Both the position numbers and the translations under genes were made by a program. Source: Pseudomonas abietaniphila (lineage in GTDB: Bacteria > Pseudomonadota > Gammaproteobacteria > Pseudomonadales > Pseudomonadaceae). From it: a DNA stretch of 64,000 bases. The notes under the pieces are model-generated. The model was not told the origin of the DNA. It was given only the letters and a program-made list of their open reading frames with translations, and did no database searches. Shown one piece after another: positions 25,955 to 35,362 of this stretch. The first letter of the stretch is position 1. Each line of letters starts with the position of its first letter. Location of the stretch: contig NZ_FNCO01000007.1 in assembly GCF_900100795.1 (NCBI RefSeq), positions 248,001 through 312,000 of the forward strand. The letters are read 5' to 3'.

Positions 25955-27619
25955 GTGGAACGCGAATTTATGGAATTCGACGTCGTCATCGTCGGAGCCG
26001 GCCCCGCAGGCCTGTCCGCCGCATGCCGTCTGAAACAGAAGGCCGCCGAAGCTGGCCAGGAAATCAGCGTCTGCGTGGTGGAGAAAGGCTCTGAAGTCGG
26101 CGCGCACATCCTCTCGGGTGCGGTGTTCGAACCTCGCGCGCTCAATGAACTGTTTCCTGACTGGAAAGCACTCGGCGCACCGCTGAACACGCCGGTCAAA
26201 GGCGATGACATCTATGTGCTGACCAGCGCCGACGCCGGTACCAAGGTACCCGGCGCGTTCGTGCCCAAGACCATGCACAACGAAGGCAACTACATCATTT
26301 CCCTGGGTAACCTGTGCCGCTGGCTGGCGCAGCAGGCTGAAAACCTGGGTGTGGAAATCTACCCTGGCTTCGCCGCTCAGGAAGCGCTGATCGACGAGCA
26401 CGGCGTGGTCCGCGGGATCATCACCGGTGACCTGGGCGTCGACCGCGAAGGCCATCCGAAAGAGGGCCTGTACACGCCGGGTATGGAACTGCGCGGCAAA
26501 TACACCCTGTTCGCCGAAGGCTGCCGTGGCCACATCGGCAAGCAACTGATCAAACGCTTCAATCTGGACAGCGAAGCCGACGCTCAGCATTACGGCATCG
26601 GCCTGAAGGAAATCTGGGAAATCGACCCCGCCAAGCACCAACAAGGCCTTGTGGTGCATACCGCCGGCTGGCCACTGGACGTGATGGGCACCGAGAACAC
26701 CGGCGGTTCCTTCCTCTATCACCTGGAAAACAATCAGGTGGTGGTAGGTCTGATTGTTGACCTGTCCTACGCCAACCCTTACCTGTCGCCGTTCGACGAG
26801 TTCCAGCGCCTCAAGCATCACCCCATCCTCAAGCAGTACCTGGAAGGCGGCAAGCGCATCAGCTACGGCGCGCGCGCGATCTGCAAAGGCGGCCTGAATT
26901 CGTTGCCCAAGATGGTCTTCCCGGGCGGCGCATTGATCGGTTGCGACTTGGGCACGCTGAACTTCGCCAAGATCAAAGGCAGCCACACCGCAATGAAGTC
27001 CGGCATGCTGGCCGCTGAATCAGTGGCAGACGCCTTGTTCGCCGGCAATGAAGGGGGCGATGCGCTGAATACGTACGTCGAAGCCTTCAAAGGCAGCTGG
27101 CTGCACGAAGAGCTGTTTGCCAGCCGCAATTTCGGCGCGGCGATCCACAAGTTTGGCCCGGTGCTGGGCGGCGCCTTCAACTTCATCGACCAGAACCTGT
27201 TCGGCGGCAAGATGCCGTTCACGCTGCACGACAACAAGCCTGACTACGCGTGCATGAAGCTGGCAGCCGATTCGAAAAAAATCGACTACCCGAAACCGGA
27301 CGGCAAACTGAGCTTCGACAAGCTGAGCTCGGTGTTCATCTCCGGCACCAACCATGAAGAAGAGCAGCCTTGCCACTTGAAGCTGAAGGATCCGAACATC
27401 CCGATCAGCGTCAACCTGCCGAAATACGATGAGCCTGCACAACGCTACTGCCCGGCGGGCGTTTACGAAGTGGTGACTCAGGAAGACGGCGCCAAGCGCT
27501 TCCAGATCAACGCGCAGAACTGCGTCCACTGCAAGACCTGCGACATCAAGGATCCGTCCCAGAACATCACCTGGGTCACCCCTGAAGGCGCGGGCGGGCC
27601 GACGTACCCGAATATGTAA
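25955..27619 (+). CDS. etfD: Electron transfer flavoprotein-ubiquinone oxidoreductase
   Basis: Membrane-associated FAD and [4Fe-4S] enzyme that passes electrons from reduced ETF to the quinone pool. 554 residues. The start is a GTG eight bases after CAGGAG, giving (M)EREFMEFDVVIVGAGPAGLS, which matches the family; the ATG at 25970 would shorten it by five residues. After the FAD domain (residues 7-40) the C-terminus has YCPAGVYEVV and NAQNCVHCKTCDIKDP, the four-cysteine cluster site. Divergent from etfBA and probably controlled by PsrA, linking it to fatty acid oxidation. Confidence 0.96.
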   Translation: MEREFMEFDVVIVGAGPAGLSAACRLKQKAAEAGQEISVCVVEKGSEVGAHILSGAVFEPRALNELFPDWKALGAPLNTPVKGDDIYVLTSADAGTKVPGAFVPKTMHNEGNYIISLGNLCRWLAQQAENLGVEIYPGFAAQEALIDEHGVVRGIITGDLGVDREGHPKEGLYTPGMELRGKYTLFAEGCRGHIGKQLIKRFNLDSEADAQHYGIGLKEIWEIDPAKHQQGLVVHTAGWPLDVMGTENTGGSFLYHLENNQVVVGLIVDLSYANPYLSPFDEFQRLKHHPILKQYLEGGKRISYGARAICKGGLNSLPKMVFPGGALIGCDLGTLNFAKIKGSHTAMKSGMLAAESVADALFAGNEGGDALNTYVEAFKGSWLHEELFASRNFGAAIHKFGPVLGGAFNFIDQNLFGGKMPFTLHDNKPDYACMKLAADSKKIDYPKPDGKLSFDKLSSVFISGTNHEEEQPCHLKLKDPNIPISVNLPKYDEPAQRYCPAGVYEVVTQEDGAKRFQINAQNCVHCKTCDIKDPSQNITWVTPEGAGGPTYPNM

Positions 27620-27621
27620 AC

Positions 27622-27709
27622 GGTAGGAGCGCGCTTGCCCGCAATTGCGATCTGTCTGCAACCAATGGGTTGGCTGACACGATACGATCGCGGGCAAGCG
27701 CGCTCCTGC
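27622..27709. repeat. REP inverted pair, GCGCGCTTGCCCGC family
   Basis: GGTAGGAGCGCGCTTGCCCG at the left and TCGCGGGCAAGCGCGCTCCT at the right, about 40 bases apart, between the convergent ETF-QO and AraC genes. It may also act as their terminator. Confidence 0.85.
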
Positions 27710-27723
27710 ATTCGTTTACAGCA

Positions 27724-28629
27724 TCACGCAGAAGCCCTCAACTGGGCCCCCTCTTCTCCCGGACTGCGATCAAAGTAACGTTTGTACTCGCGGCTGAACT
27801 GCGACGTGCTCTGATACCCCACCCTGTGCGCGACCTGCGCCACGCCCATGCCTTCGCCGATCAGCATCTGCTGCGCTTTCAACAGCCGCAGGCGCTTGAG
27901 GTACTGCACCGGTGACAACAACGTGCTGCGCTTGAAATGCTCATGAAACGTCGAGGTGCTCATGTTGGCGCAACGCGCGAGATCATCGACACTCAGCGCC
28001 TCGCTGTAGTGATCGCGCAGGTGTTGCAACGCGGCGGCAATCCTTGCGAAATGCCCCTGTTGCTCCACCAGCGCTCGCAACACACCCGCCTGCGGTCCGC
28101 GCAGCGCGGCATACAGGACCTCACGCACCAGCGCCGGGCCCATCACCTGACAATCCATCGGGTCGTGCAGGCAACGCAGCAACCGTTCGACACTCTCACG
28201 CATCTGCGTGTCCAGCTCGGCCGAGTTCATGGACTCCGGCGTCTGCGCCTTGACCGAGGCATCGATGGGCAGTGCCATGGCCTGCACCAGTTCACCGAGC
28301 ACGATCCGGTCGATGGCGACCGAAACGCCGTACAACGGCTCTTCTGTGGTGGCGAAGGTCTCGCACATGAACGGCACAGATAGCGCTTGCACCAGGTAAT
28401 GCCCTGCACCGTATTCAAAGGTGCGCGCGCCGAGGCGCGCCAATTTGCTGCCCTGGGCGAGGATGATCAGGCTGGGCTCGTAGATTTGCGGGCAACTGGC
28501 AACGTAATAGCTCCACGACATGGTCTGCACACCGGGCAAACCACTGTCGAGAAAGCCTGGACGGTGGGACAGCGGCTTGATCAGCGAAACCAGCGTGGCA
28601 TTGGCATCGGAACGGGAAGTCAGGTGCAT
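27724..28629 (-). CDS. AraC-family transcriptional regulator (YqhC-like)
   Basis: 301 residues from MHLTSRSDANATLVSLIKPL; the frame stays open to an ATG at 28698, and neither start has a clear ribosome site. The N-terminal AraC-type effector domain is recognised by PGVQTMSWSYYVASCPQIYE and PSLIILAQGSKLARLGARTF. Two helix-turn-helix units are at the C-terminus (LSVDDLARCANMSTSTFHEH and MGVAQVAHRVGYQSTSQFSR). It diverges from an alcohol dehydrogenase gene, the arrangement of E. coli yqhC-yqhD, so it probably activates that gene in response to aldehydes. Confidence 0.88.
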   Translation of the reverse strand: MHLTSRSDANATLVSLIKPLSHRPGFLDSGLPGVQTMSWSYYVASCPQIYEPSLIILAQGSKLARLGARTFEYGAGHYLVQALSVPFMCETFATTEEPLYGVSVAIDRIVLGELVQAMALPIDASVKAQTPESMNSAELDTQMRESVERLLRCLHDPMDCQVMGPALVREVLYAALRGPQAGVLRALVEQQGHFARIAAALQHLRDHYSEALSVDDLARCANMSTSTFHEHFKRSTLLSPVQYLKRLRLLKAQQMLIGEGMGVAQVAHRVGYQSTSQFSREYKRYFDRSPGEEGAQLRASA

Positions 28630-28808
28630 GAGTAACCGAGGCGGAGGATTAGACACTGCAATGATCGCAGATCTGCCGCTCTGCGCATCACCCGACATGA
28701 CAGGTTCGGACGATTAGGCATGACTCACGGAGGAATGGTCATGGCCGGTCAGGGCCCTGCTGAGGAGAATGCACCGCCTCCACTGTCATCGTTTATGCGA
28801 GGTTACAC

Positions 28809-29861
28809 ATGTACACAGCTATCGGTTATGCCGCCCAGTCAGCCACCACTCCCCTCGCCCCCATGACCTTCAACCGTCGCAGCCCTCGCCCTGACGACGT
28901 GGCGATCGAGATCCTGTATTGCGGCGTCTGCCACTCCGACATCCACCAGGCACGTAATGAATGGGGCATCGCCGTTTATCCGTTGATGCCGGGCCACGAA
29001 ATCGTCGGCAAGGTCACTGAAGTCGGCGCCAACGTCACGCGACACAAGGTCGGCGATCTGGTCGGCGTCGGTTGCATGGTCGACTCCTGCCGTCACTGCG
29101 AAGCCTGCGCCGCGGACCTTGAGCAGTACTGCCTCGAAGGCCCGACCCTGACGTACGCCACGCCGGACCGGATCGACGGCACCAACACCATGGGCGGTTA
29201 TTCCAGCAGCATCGTGGTCAGCGAACACTTCGTGGTGCGGATTCCGGAAAAGCTGAACCCGGCCGCCGCGGCACCGATCCTGTGTGCCGGCATCACCACC
29301 TACTCGCCACTCAAACACTATGGCGTTAAAGCAGGCGACAAGGTTGGCGTACTGGGCATGGGCGGCCTGGGTCACATGGGCATCAAGTTCGCCAAAGCCA
29401 TGGGCGCAGAAGTCACGCTGTTCACCCGCTCGGCGAGCAAGGCCGAAGAAGCCCGTCGTCAGGGTGCCGATCACGTGATCGTGTCCACCGACGCCGAGCA
29501 GATGAAAGCCGCCGCCGGCCACTTCGACTTCCTGCTCGACACCATTCCGGTCCAGCACGACCTGAACCCGTACCTGGAAACCCTGCGTTTCGACGGCGTG
29601 CACATTCTGGTCGGCCTGATCGAGCCGGTCGATCCCGCACTGCACGCGGCGAATCTGGTGATGAAGCGTCGTGTACTGGCGGGTTCATTGATCGGCGGCA
29701 TCGCAGAGACTCAGGAAGTCCTGGATTTCTGCGCTGAACACGACATCAGCTGCGACATCGAGATGCTGGACATCAAGCACATCAACGAGGCGTATAGCCG
29801 CATGATCGCCGGTGATGTGAAGTACCGGTTCGTGATTGATATGGCCACCCTGAAAGCGTAA
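28809..29861 (+). CDS. Zinc-dependent alcohol/aldehyde reductase, YahK-like
   Basis: 350 residues of the MDR superfamily. Catalytic zinc ligands are in CGVCHSDIH and GHEIVGKV. The structural zinc site has four cysteines in DSCRHCEACAADLEQYC. The NADP(H) fold is GVLGMGGLGHMGIKFAKAMG. GAGG precedes the ATG. The layout matches E. coli YahK and plant cinnamyl-alcohol dehydrogenase-like enzymes, which reduce a range of aldehydes with NADPH. With the divergent AraC gene it suggests an aldehyde detoxification unit. Confidence 0.92.
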   Translation: MYTAIGYAAQSATTPLAPMTFNRRSPRPDDVAIEILYCGVCHSDIHQARNEWGIAVYPLMPGHEIVGKVTEVGANVTRHKVGDLVGVGCMVDSCRHCEACAADLEQYCLEGPTLTYATPDRIDGTNTMGGYSSSIVVSEHFVVRIPEKLNPAAAAPILCAGITTYSPLKHYGVKAGDKVGVLGMGGLGHMGIKFAKAMGAEVTLFTRSASKAEEARRQGADHVIVSTDAEQMKAAAGHFDFLLDTIPVQHDLNPYLETLRFDGVHILVGLIEPVDPALHAANLVMKRRVLAGSLIGGIAETQEVLDFCAEHDISCDIEMLDIKHINEAYSRMIAGDVKYRFVIDMATLKA

Positions 29862-29870
29862 GGACAATTC

Positions 29871-29889
29871 GCCCCGCATGGCGCGGGGC
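29871..29889 (+). terminator. Stem-loop after the alcohol dehydrogenase gene
   Basis: GCCCCGC / GCGGGGC around a 5-base loop, 10 bases past the stop. No T-run follows, so it may be a stabilising hairpin rather than a terminator. Confidence 0.45.
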
Positions 29890-29893
29890 CAAA

Positions 29894-29987
29894 CCTGTGG
29901 GACCGAATTCATTCGGGAGAGGCCGGAACATCCGACACACCTTCATCGGCCGAAACATCGCATCCCGAATGAATTCGGTCCCACAGG
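29894..29987. repeat. REP inverted pair, GAATTCATTCGG family
   Basis: CCTGTGGGACCGAATTCATT (continuing CGGGA) faces TCCCGAATGAATTCGGTCCC (continuing ACAGG). It lies between the convergent alcohol dehydrogenase and IclR genes. Similar to the element at 52869. Confidence 0.85.
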
Positions 29988-30018
29988 ATCGCGCGACAAG
30001 ACGATCGTTACCCTCCAG

Positions 30019-30825
30019 CTACCCACCCAGCTCCGCCGACAAGCGTGCCGCCGTTTCCTTGATCACCGGCACCAGCTCGGCCATCTTTTCCAGCGGCATG
30101 TACGGCACCGTACTGGCGATGCTGATCCCCGCAACGATGTGTTTGCTGGCATCGCGCACAGGCGCGGCAACGCAGCGAATCGAGGGCTCGTTGTCCTCAA
30201 GGTCGAAGGCGTAACTGCCCTTCACGTACTCGTGCATGCGATCGCGCACCTGCTCCCACGTTTGCTCCTGGTGCGCCGGCCACAGCGGATTCCTGGCCAC
30301 CTCCGGCACACTCAGGTCATACAGCCGGCGCCATTCGCTTTCCGGGCTGTCCAGCAACAGCGCCTTGCCGATGCCGGTGCGCGCCAGCGGCATCCGGTGG
30401 CCTACCCGTGAACGCATCTCCGGACCGTTGCGACCGGGATTCTTATGCAGATACAACACCTCGTCCCCGTCACGAATTGCCAGATGGATGGTGTCGCCCG
30501 TCAACGCCGACAATTCATCGAGGAAGGGGCGCGCGAGCATCGCCAACGGCAACTCCTCACGCGCCTGGAAACCCAGTTCAATCAGCTTCGGCCCCAACAG
30601 GTAGCCCACCTGTGGCAACACCCGAAGGTAGCGCTCTTCCACCAGACAGCTGGCCAACCGGTGCGTCGTACTTTTCGTCGTCCCGATCAGCCGTGCGATC
30701 TCCTTGAGGTCTCGGGCGCCACTGGCCACCGCTTGCACCACGCCCAACCCCCGCAACAGCGTTTGCGTGCCGGTCGGCGCCGTGTCTTTGCCCATCGGGC
30801 TCGGGGTGTCGGAAGAATCTTGCAT
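30019..30825 (-). CDS. IclR-family regulator, probable galactonate operon regulator
   Basis: 268 residues. The winged helix at about 20-80 includes ALRG-type start TQTLLRGLGVVQAVASGARD and EIARLIGTTKSTTHRLASCL. The IclR ligand domain follows (LSALTGDTIHLAIRDGDEVL, RMPLARTGIGKALL, RCVAAPVRDASKHIVAGISI). It is the last gene of the dgo cluster, 65 bases after the transporter, so it likely controls that operon in response to galactonate or its breakdown product. E. coli DgoR is a GntR protein, so this is an analogous rather than orthologous regulator. Confidence 0.88.
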   Translation of the reverse strand: MQDSSDTPSPMGKDTAPTGTQTLLRGLGVVQAVASGARDLKEIARLIGTTKSTTHRLASCLVEERYLRVLPQVGYLLGPKLIELGFQAREELPLAMLARPFLDELSALTGDTIHLAIRDGDEVLYLHKNPGRNGPEMRSRVGHRMPLARTGIGKALLLDSPESEWRRLYDLSVPEVARNPLWPAHQEQTWEQVRDRMHEYVKGSYAFDLEDNEPSIRCVAAPVRDASKHIVAGISIASTVPYMPLEKMAELVPVIKETAARLSAELGG

Positions 30826-30890
30826 ATCACGCCTTATCGAATCAGAAAGCTGGCGGCATTATCGTCGCCCGCTTCAGTGCATGCCAATCG

Positions 30891-32216
30891 TCAGCGAGGA
30901 TTATCCAGCTCGATTCGCTCGACTTTGCCCACCAGCAGGATGTAGGACAGCGCCCCGAGCAATGCCAGCACAGCGATGTACGTGATGGCAGGCGCGAACG
31001 ACTCACCCGAGGCCAGAAAACCAATGACGATTGGGGTGGCAATGGCCGCCAGGTTGCCGATCAGATTAAAGGTGCCTCCGGTCAGACCCAACAAACGCGA
31101 CGGGGCCAGGGTCGAAACCAGCGACCAGGTGATCGACGCCAGCCCGTTGCCAAAGAAGGCAAGGGCCAGGAACGCGATGACCAACGGTGTCGAGTCCACG
31201 TAGTTGGCACCGATGATCGATGTGGAGATCAACAGCCCGGCAATGATGGGCAGCTTGCGCGCGAATCCCACGGTGTGGCCGCGACGAATCAACCAGTCGG
31301 AAAAGAAGCCAGAGCACAGCACACCGACGAAAGCCGCCAGAAACGGCAACGACGCCAGCAGACCGGACTTGATGAAATCCATGCCGCGGTACTTCACCAG
31401 GTAGGTCGGGAACCAGGTCAGGAAAAACCACAGCGTCGAGTTCAGGCAGAACTGACCGAGATAGATGCCCCACAGCTTGCGCTGGGTCAGAACGATGCCC
31501 AGGTCTTTCCAACTGAAACCGCTCTTGGCTTTATCGGTATCGGTCTGTATGTCGACCAGGCCGCCGCCGTCCTTGATGAGGTCGATCTCAGCTTGATTAA
31601 CGCCTTTGAAATCACGCGGCTCGCGGTAAACCATGTACCAGATCACGGCCCAGATCACGCCAACGCCGCCGGTGGCGACGAAGACCATGTGCCAGCCGAA
31701 CGTGGCTTGCAACCAGGCGAGGACCGGGGTCAGAAACGCCAGGCCGACAAACTGGCCCGAGGTGTAGAAACCCACGGCGGTCGCGCGTTCCTTTTCCGGA
31801 AACCAGGCGGTGACCACACGGCTGTTGATCGGATACGCCGGTGCTTCCAGCGCGCCGACCGCCATGCGCAGCACGAACAGGCCGACGAAGCTGCCGACGA
31901 AGCCGAGGAAGATGGTCGCGATTGACCACAAGGCCAGCGCGACGGTGTACAGGATGCGTGGCGGAACGCGGTCCACCAGCCAGCCGCCCGGCAACTGCAT
32001 GGCGGCGTAGGTCCAGCCGAATGCCGAGAACACCAGGCCTACGTGTACCGGGTCGATGTTCAGCTCGCTGGTCAGCGCGGGCGCGGCGATGGAAAGGTTG
32101 CTGCGGTCCAGGTAGTTGATCACAACGGTGATGAACAGCAGGACCATGATGAAAAAGCGTTTGCGTGTCGGCGTGGCGGTGATCGCCCGCGCCTCCGGCA
32201 AGGTCTGTGTGCGCAT
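30891..32216 (-). CDS. MFS transporter, anion:cation symporter family, probable D-galactonate importer
   Basis: 441 residues with about twelve membrane segments. The first loop region reads VVINYLDRSNLSIAAPALTS and AMQLPGGWLVDRVPPRILYT, characteristic of the DgoT/GudP/phthalate permease group that imports sugar acids with protons. The large central loop at about 190-235 is typical. Its place between dgoD and the IclR gene indicates D-galactonate as the cargo. It is separated from dgoD by a REP element. Confidence 0.9.
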   Translation of the reverse strand: MRTQTLPEARAITATPTRKRFFIMVLLFITVVINYLDRSNLSIAAPALTSELNIDPVHVGLVFSAFGWTYAAMQLPGGWLVDRVPPRILYTVALALWSIATIFLGFVGSFVGLFVLRMAVGALEAPAYPINSRVVTAWFPEKERATAVGFYTSGQFVGLAFLTPVLAWLQATFGWHMVFVATGGVGVIWAVIWYMVYREPRDFKGVNQAEIDLIKDGGGLVDIQTDTDKAKSGFSWKDLGIVLTQRKLWGIYLGQFCLNSTLWFFLTWFPTYLVKYRGMDFIKSGLLASLPFLAAFVGVLCSGFFSDWLIRRGHTVGFARKLPIIAGLLISTSIIGANYVDSTPLVIAFLALAFFGNGLASITWSLVSTLAPSRLLGLTGGTFNLIGNLAAIATPIVIGFLASGESFAPAITYIAVLALLGALSYILLVGKVERIELDNPR

Positions 32217-32310
32217 GGGAAATGCCTCTTTTTATGTTTATCTGAGGTCTGGATTTGTGCGTTGCGGGTTATGATCGTGACTCCGCAGAGCAAGGGAACG
32301 ACCATTGCCC

Positions 32311-32403
32311 CCTGTAGGAGCCGGCTTGCTGGCGAACGCAACTCATCATTCACCCTCTCAGTGCCTGACCCATCACTTTCGCCAGCAAGCCGGCTCCTAC
32401 AGG
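32311..32403. repeat. REP inverted pair inside the dgo operon, GCCGGCTTGCTGGCG family
   Basis: CCTGTAGGAGCCGGCTTGCT (continuing GGCGAA) faces TTCGCCAGCAAGCCGGCTCC (continuing TACAGG), 26-bp arms with a 41-base loop. Same family as the element at 39473. Confidence 0.88.
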
Positions 32404-32480
32404 TTTTGCGGCCAACGCCCGGTTTTTGCGTCAGCCGGCGGGTGCCGCCGATGGCTTCAGCAAACCGATCCGGCGTTCAA

Positions 32481-33629
32481 TCACCACTCGGCGAAGCTGC
32501 CGTCGGCATGACGCCAGATCGGGTTGCGCCAGCGGTGGCCGATGGCGGCGCGTTCCTTGACGTACTCTTCGTTGATCTCGATCCCCAGCCCAGGCCCGTT
32601 CGGGATCTTCACCATGCCTTTGTCGTAATCGAAGACTTCAGGGTTCTTGATGTAGTCGAGCAGGTCATTGCTTTCGTTGTAGTGAATGCCCAGGCTCTGC
32701 TCCTGGATGAACGCGTTGTAGCAGGCGGCGTCCAGTTGCAGACAGGCGGCCAGGGCGATCGGACCCAGCGGGCAATGCAGCGCCAGCGCCACGTCGTAGG
32801 CCTCGGCCATGTTGGCGATTTTGCGGGTTTCGGTGATGCCGCCCGCGTGAGAAGCGTCCGGCTGGATGATGTCAACGTAGCCTTCGCTCAGCACGCGCTT
32901 GAAGTCCCAGCGCGAGAACAGACGCTCGCCCAGAGCAATCGGGGTGCTGGTCAGCGGCGCGAGTTCTTTGAGCGCCTCATAGTTTTCGCTGAGCACCGGC
33001 TCTTCGATGAACATCAGCTTGTAGGGGTCCAGTTCTTTCATCAGCACTTTGGCCATCGGCTTGTGCACCCGACCGTGGAAGTCGACGCCAATGCCGACGT
33101 TCGGCCCGACCGCATCTCGCACGGCCGCAACGTTGGCCAGGGCCAGATCGACCTTCTCGAACGTGTCGAGGAATTGCAGCTCCTCGGTGCCGTTCATCTT
33201 CACGGCGGTGAAACCCCGGGACACCGCTTCTTTCGCCGCCCGCGCGGTGTCGGCAGGACGGTCGCCACCGATCCAGGAGTAGACGCGAATCTTGTCGCGC
33301 ACCTGACCACCCAGCAGATCGCTGACCGACACGCCGAGCGCCTTGCCCTTGATGTCCCACAACGCCTGGTCGATACCCGCCAGCGCGCTCATGTGAATCG
33401 CGCCACCCCGGTAGAAGCCGCCGCGATAGAGCACGGTCCAGATGTCTTCAATGTTGCGTGGGTCTTTGCCAATCAGGTAGTCGGACAATTCTTCAACAGC
33501 CGCAGCAACCGTGTGCGCACGCCCTTCGACCACCGGTTCGCCCCAGCCAGTGACGCCCTGGTCGGTTTCCACTTTCAGGAAACACCAACGCGGTGGAACG
33601 ATGAAGGTCGTGAGTTTGGTAATTTTCAT
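32481..33629 (-). CDS. dgoD: D-galactonate dehydratase
   Basis: Converts D-galactonate to 2-dehydro-3-deoxy-D-galactonate. 382 residues from MKITKLTTFIVPPRWCFLKV, the exact length of the E. coli enzyme. Enolase-superfamily motifs are visible: VDFHGRVHKP (metal Asp and catalytic His), MFIEEPVLSEN, IALGERLFSRWDF, DASHAGGITETRKIA (catalytic His) and LHCPLGPIALAACL. The frame is open further upstream, but those codons do not match the family. Second step enzymes dgoK and dgoA lie upstream in the same operon. Confidence 0.95.
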   Translation of the reverse strand: MKITKLTTFIVPPRWCFLKVETDQGVTGWGEPVVEGRAHTVAAAVEELSDYLIGKDPRNIEDIWTVLYRGGFYRGGAIHMSALAGIDQALWDIKGKALGVSVSDLLGGQVRDKIRVYSWIGGDRPADTARAAKEAVSRGFTAVKMNGTEELQFLDTFEKVDLALANVAAVRDAVGPNVGIGVDFHGRVHKPMAKVLMKELDPYKLMFIEEPVLSENYEALKELAPLTSTPIALGERLFSRWDFKRVLSEGYVDIIQPDASHAGGITETRKIANMAEAYDVALALHCPLGPIALAACLQLDAACYNAFIQEQSLGIHYNESNDLLDYIKNPEVFDYDKGMVKIPNGPGLGIEINEEYVKERAAIGHRWRNPIWRHADGSFAEW

Positions 33630-33699
33630 GTCTTGTCTCTCTTGTATTCGAAGCCGGTGATCGCGGCCTGCCAATCAAAGCCGCTCTGCGCAATACGCG

Positions 33700-34332
33700 T
33701 TACTTGCCGTCCGGGCGGTACTGTTTCCAGGCGGCGACATAACCCTTCGCACGCTCGGCGACGTCTGCCGGGCTCAGGCCGGGCTTGAACAGGCCTGACC
33801 CGAGGCCGAAACCGGAAACGCCGGCATCCAGGAAGATCTTCATGTTGTCCGGGGTAATCCCGCCGACCGGTAGCAGCACGGTGCCCGCTGGCAACACGGC
33901 CAGCCAGGCCTTCACCACCGCAGGTCCCATTTGCTCGGCCGGGAACATTTTCAGCACGTCAGCGCCTTCGGCGAGCGCCGCAAAGGCCTCCGTCGGCGTC
34001 GCCACGCCAGGCGACAGGAACAAGCCTTCGGCCTTGGCGGCACGCAACACCTCGGGGTCGCTGTGCGGCATGACGATGACCTGTCCACCGGCCTCCTTGA
34101 CCTGACGCACTTGCTCAGGCGTCAGCACGGTGCCCGCGCCGATCAGGCAATCGGCGGGCAGGCTCTGACGCAGCAGACGAATGCTGTCGTACGGCTGAGG
34201 GGAGTTAAGCGGGACTTCAATGACGCGAAAACCGGCGGCGTACAGGACGTCACCGATCGCCGGGGCTTCTTCAGGACGCAGGCCGCGCAAAATCGCGACC
34301 AGGCCGTTTTGCGCGAGGGCTTGTTTGAGCAT
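33700..34332 (-). CDS. dgoA: 2-dehydro-3-deoxy-6-phosphogalactonate aldolase
   Basis: Splits the phosphorylated intermediate into pyruvate and glyceraldehyde 3-phosphate. 210 residues, a KDPG/KDPGal aldolase TIM barrel: NGLVAILRGLRPEEA, FRVIEVPLNSP (catalytic Glu), IGAGTVLTPEQV, and DVLKMFPAEQMGP with the Schiff-base Lys. The gene starts one base after the dgoK stop, so the two are probably coupled. Confidence 0.93.
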   Translation of the reverse strand: MLKQALAQNGLVAILRGLRPEEAPAIGDVLYAAGFRVIEVPLNSPQPYDSIRLLRQSLPADCLIGAGTVLTPEQVRQVKEAGGQVIVMPHSDPEVLRAAKAEGLFLSPGVATPTEAFAALAEGADVLKMFPAEQMGPAVVKAWLAVLPAGTVLLPVGGITPDNMKIFLDAGVSGFGLGSGLFKPGLSPADVAERAKGYVAAWKQYRPDGK

Positions 34333-34333
34333 C

Positions 34334-35350
34334 TCAGTTCTCTACATGAAGGGGCCGGGCAGCGGCCACAGAAGGGGATGAAATCAGGCCGGCCTGAACC
34401 GCGACCTGCCACAGGCCGCGTTCGGTGGCCTGTTCGGCCAGGTTCACCTGTGGGAAGCCATTGGCGTGGAGTGCGCGCTGATAGCGCTCCAGCAACGGAC
34501 CGCTGCCGATCAGGATCACCGACGGCAGGTGCTGCTCGTGCTGGCGCAGCAATTGGACCAACGCCACGATTTCGTGGCCGATCAGCAGACCGGACAGATA
34601 ATCCGGTTGGGCAGTGCCGGCCAATGCACCGGTGAGCCCCAGGGTGCGACAACTGAAGATGGTCGACAGCGGGCCTGCGGCCCCTTCCGTTGATTGCGCA
34701 ACGGCGACGCCACGGTCAAAGGCAACAGCGTCGAACGCATCGCTGCGCTGCATCGTGCGGCCGAGGATGGTGTGACTGGACAGCGCGGCATACACCTCGC
34801 CGGTCATGAAGGTATCGAAATGAACGATGCGAGCGTCGACCGCCCTCACCCACTTCGAATGGCTGCCGGGTAACCCGATCAACATCGGTCTGGCCGCTTG
34901 TTCGGCAGACAACGCACTGAGAATGCCCAGAACTTGCGTCTCTTCACCACGCATGACGTTTGGCAGTTCGGAGCGTTGCAGCACCCCAGGCACGATATGG
35001 ACATCGACGCCGCGCGTGCTGCGCACCGTCACCAGCGCAGAACTCAGCGCCGCGACGCTGGCCGGTGTCTGTTGGTAGACCGCTTCCCGCCAACCTTGAG
35101 CACTGCCGACCATGCCGCAAGCGATGACCGGTAAGGTCGGCTGCGCGTCGAGCCAGTCGCCACAGGCTTCATCGAAGGCCAGCTCAAAACCGTCGCTGCA
35201 CAGCTGACCGGCAACCCTTCGGGGGGTTGAAGGCAATTGCATGATGCCCGCGCTGAGCGAGCGTTGTTCCAGTACCCGGCCGTTTTCGCCGAGTCGATAC
35301 GCGCGTAGGGAGGTCGTTCCCCAATCGAGCGCGATCAATTGCGCCTGCAT
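34334..35350 (-). CDS. dgoK: 2-dehydro-3-deoxygalactonokinase
   Basis: Phosphorylates 2-dehydro-3-deoxy-D-galactonate with ATP. 338 residues. It begins MQAQLIALDWGTTSLRAYRL, the phosphate-binding loop of the ASKHA kinase fold, and has IGLPGSHSKWVRAVDARIVH and FDTFMTGEVYAALSSHTILG, typical of DgoK. First gene of the dgo operon. An AATAACAA sequence just upstream of the ribosome site (35363-35370) fits the Hfq/Crc target motif. Confidence 0.93.
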   Translation of the reverse strand: MQAQLIALDWGTTSLRAYRLGENGRVLEQRSLSAGIMQLPSTPRRVAGQLCSDGFELAFDEACGDWLDAQPTLPVIACGMVGSAQGWREAVYQQTPASVAALSSALVTVRSTRGVDVHIVPGVLQRSELPNVMRGEETQVLGILSALSAEQAARPMLIGLPGSHSKWVRAVDARIVHFDTFMTGEVYAALSSHTILGRTMQRSDAFDAVAFDRGVAVAQSTEGAAGPLSTIFSCRTLGLTGALAGTAQPDYLSGLLIGHEIVALVQLLRQHEQHLPSVILIGSGPLLERYQRALHANGFPQVNLAEQATERGLWQVAVQAGLISSPSVAAARPLHVEN

Positions 35351-35362
35351 GGCTTCACCTGA

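Noticed and set aside
27622..27709. Repeated inverted elements as a CRISPR array
   Set aside because: The repeats are scattered REP pairs, not regularly spaced direct repeats with unique spacers.
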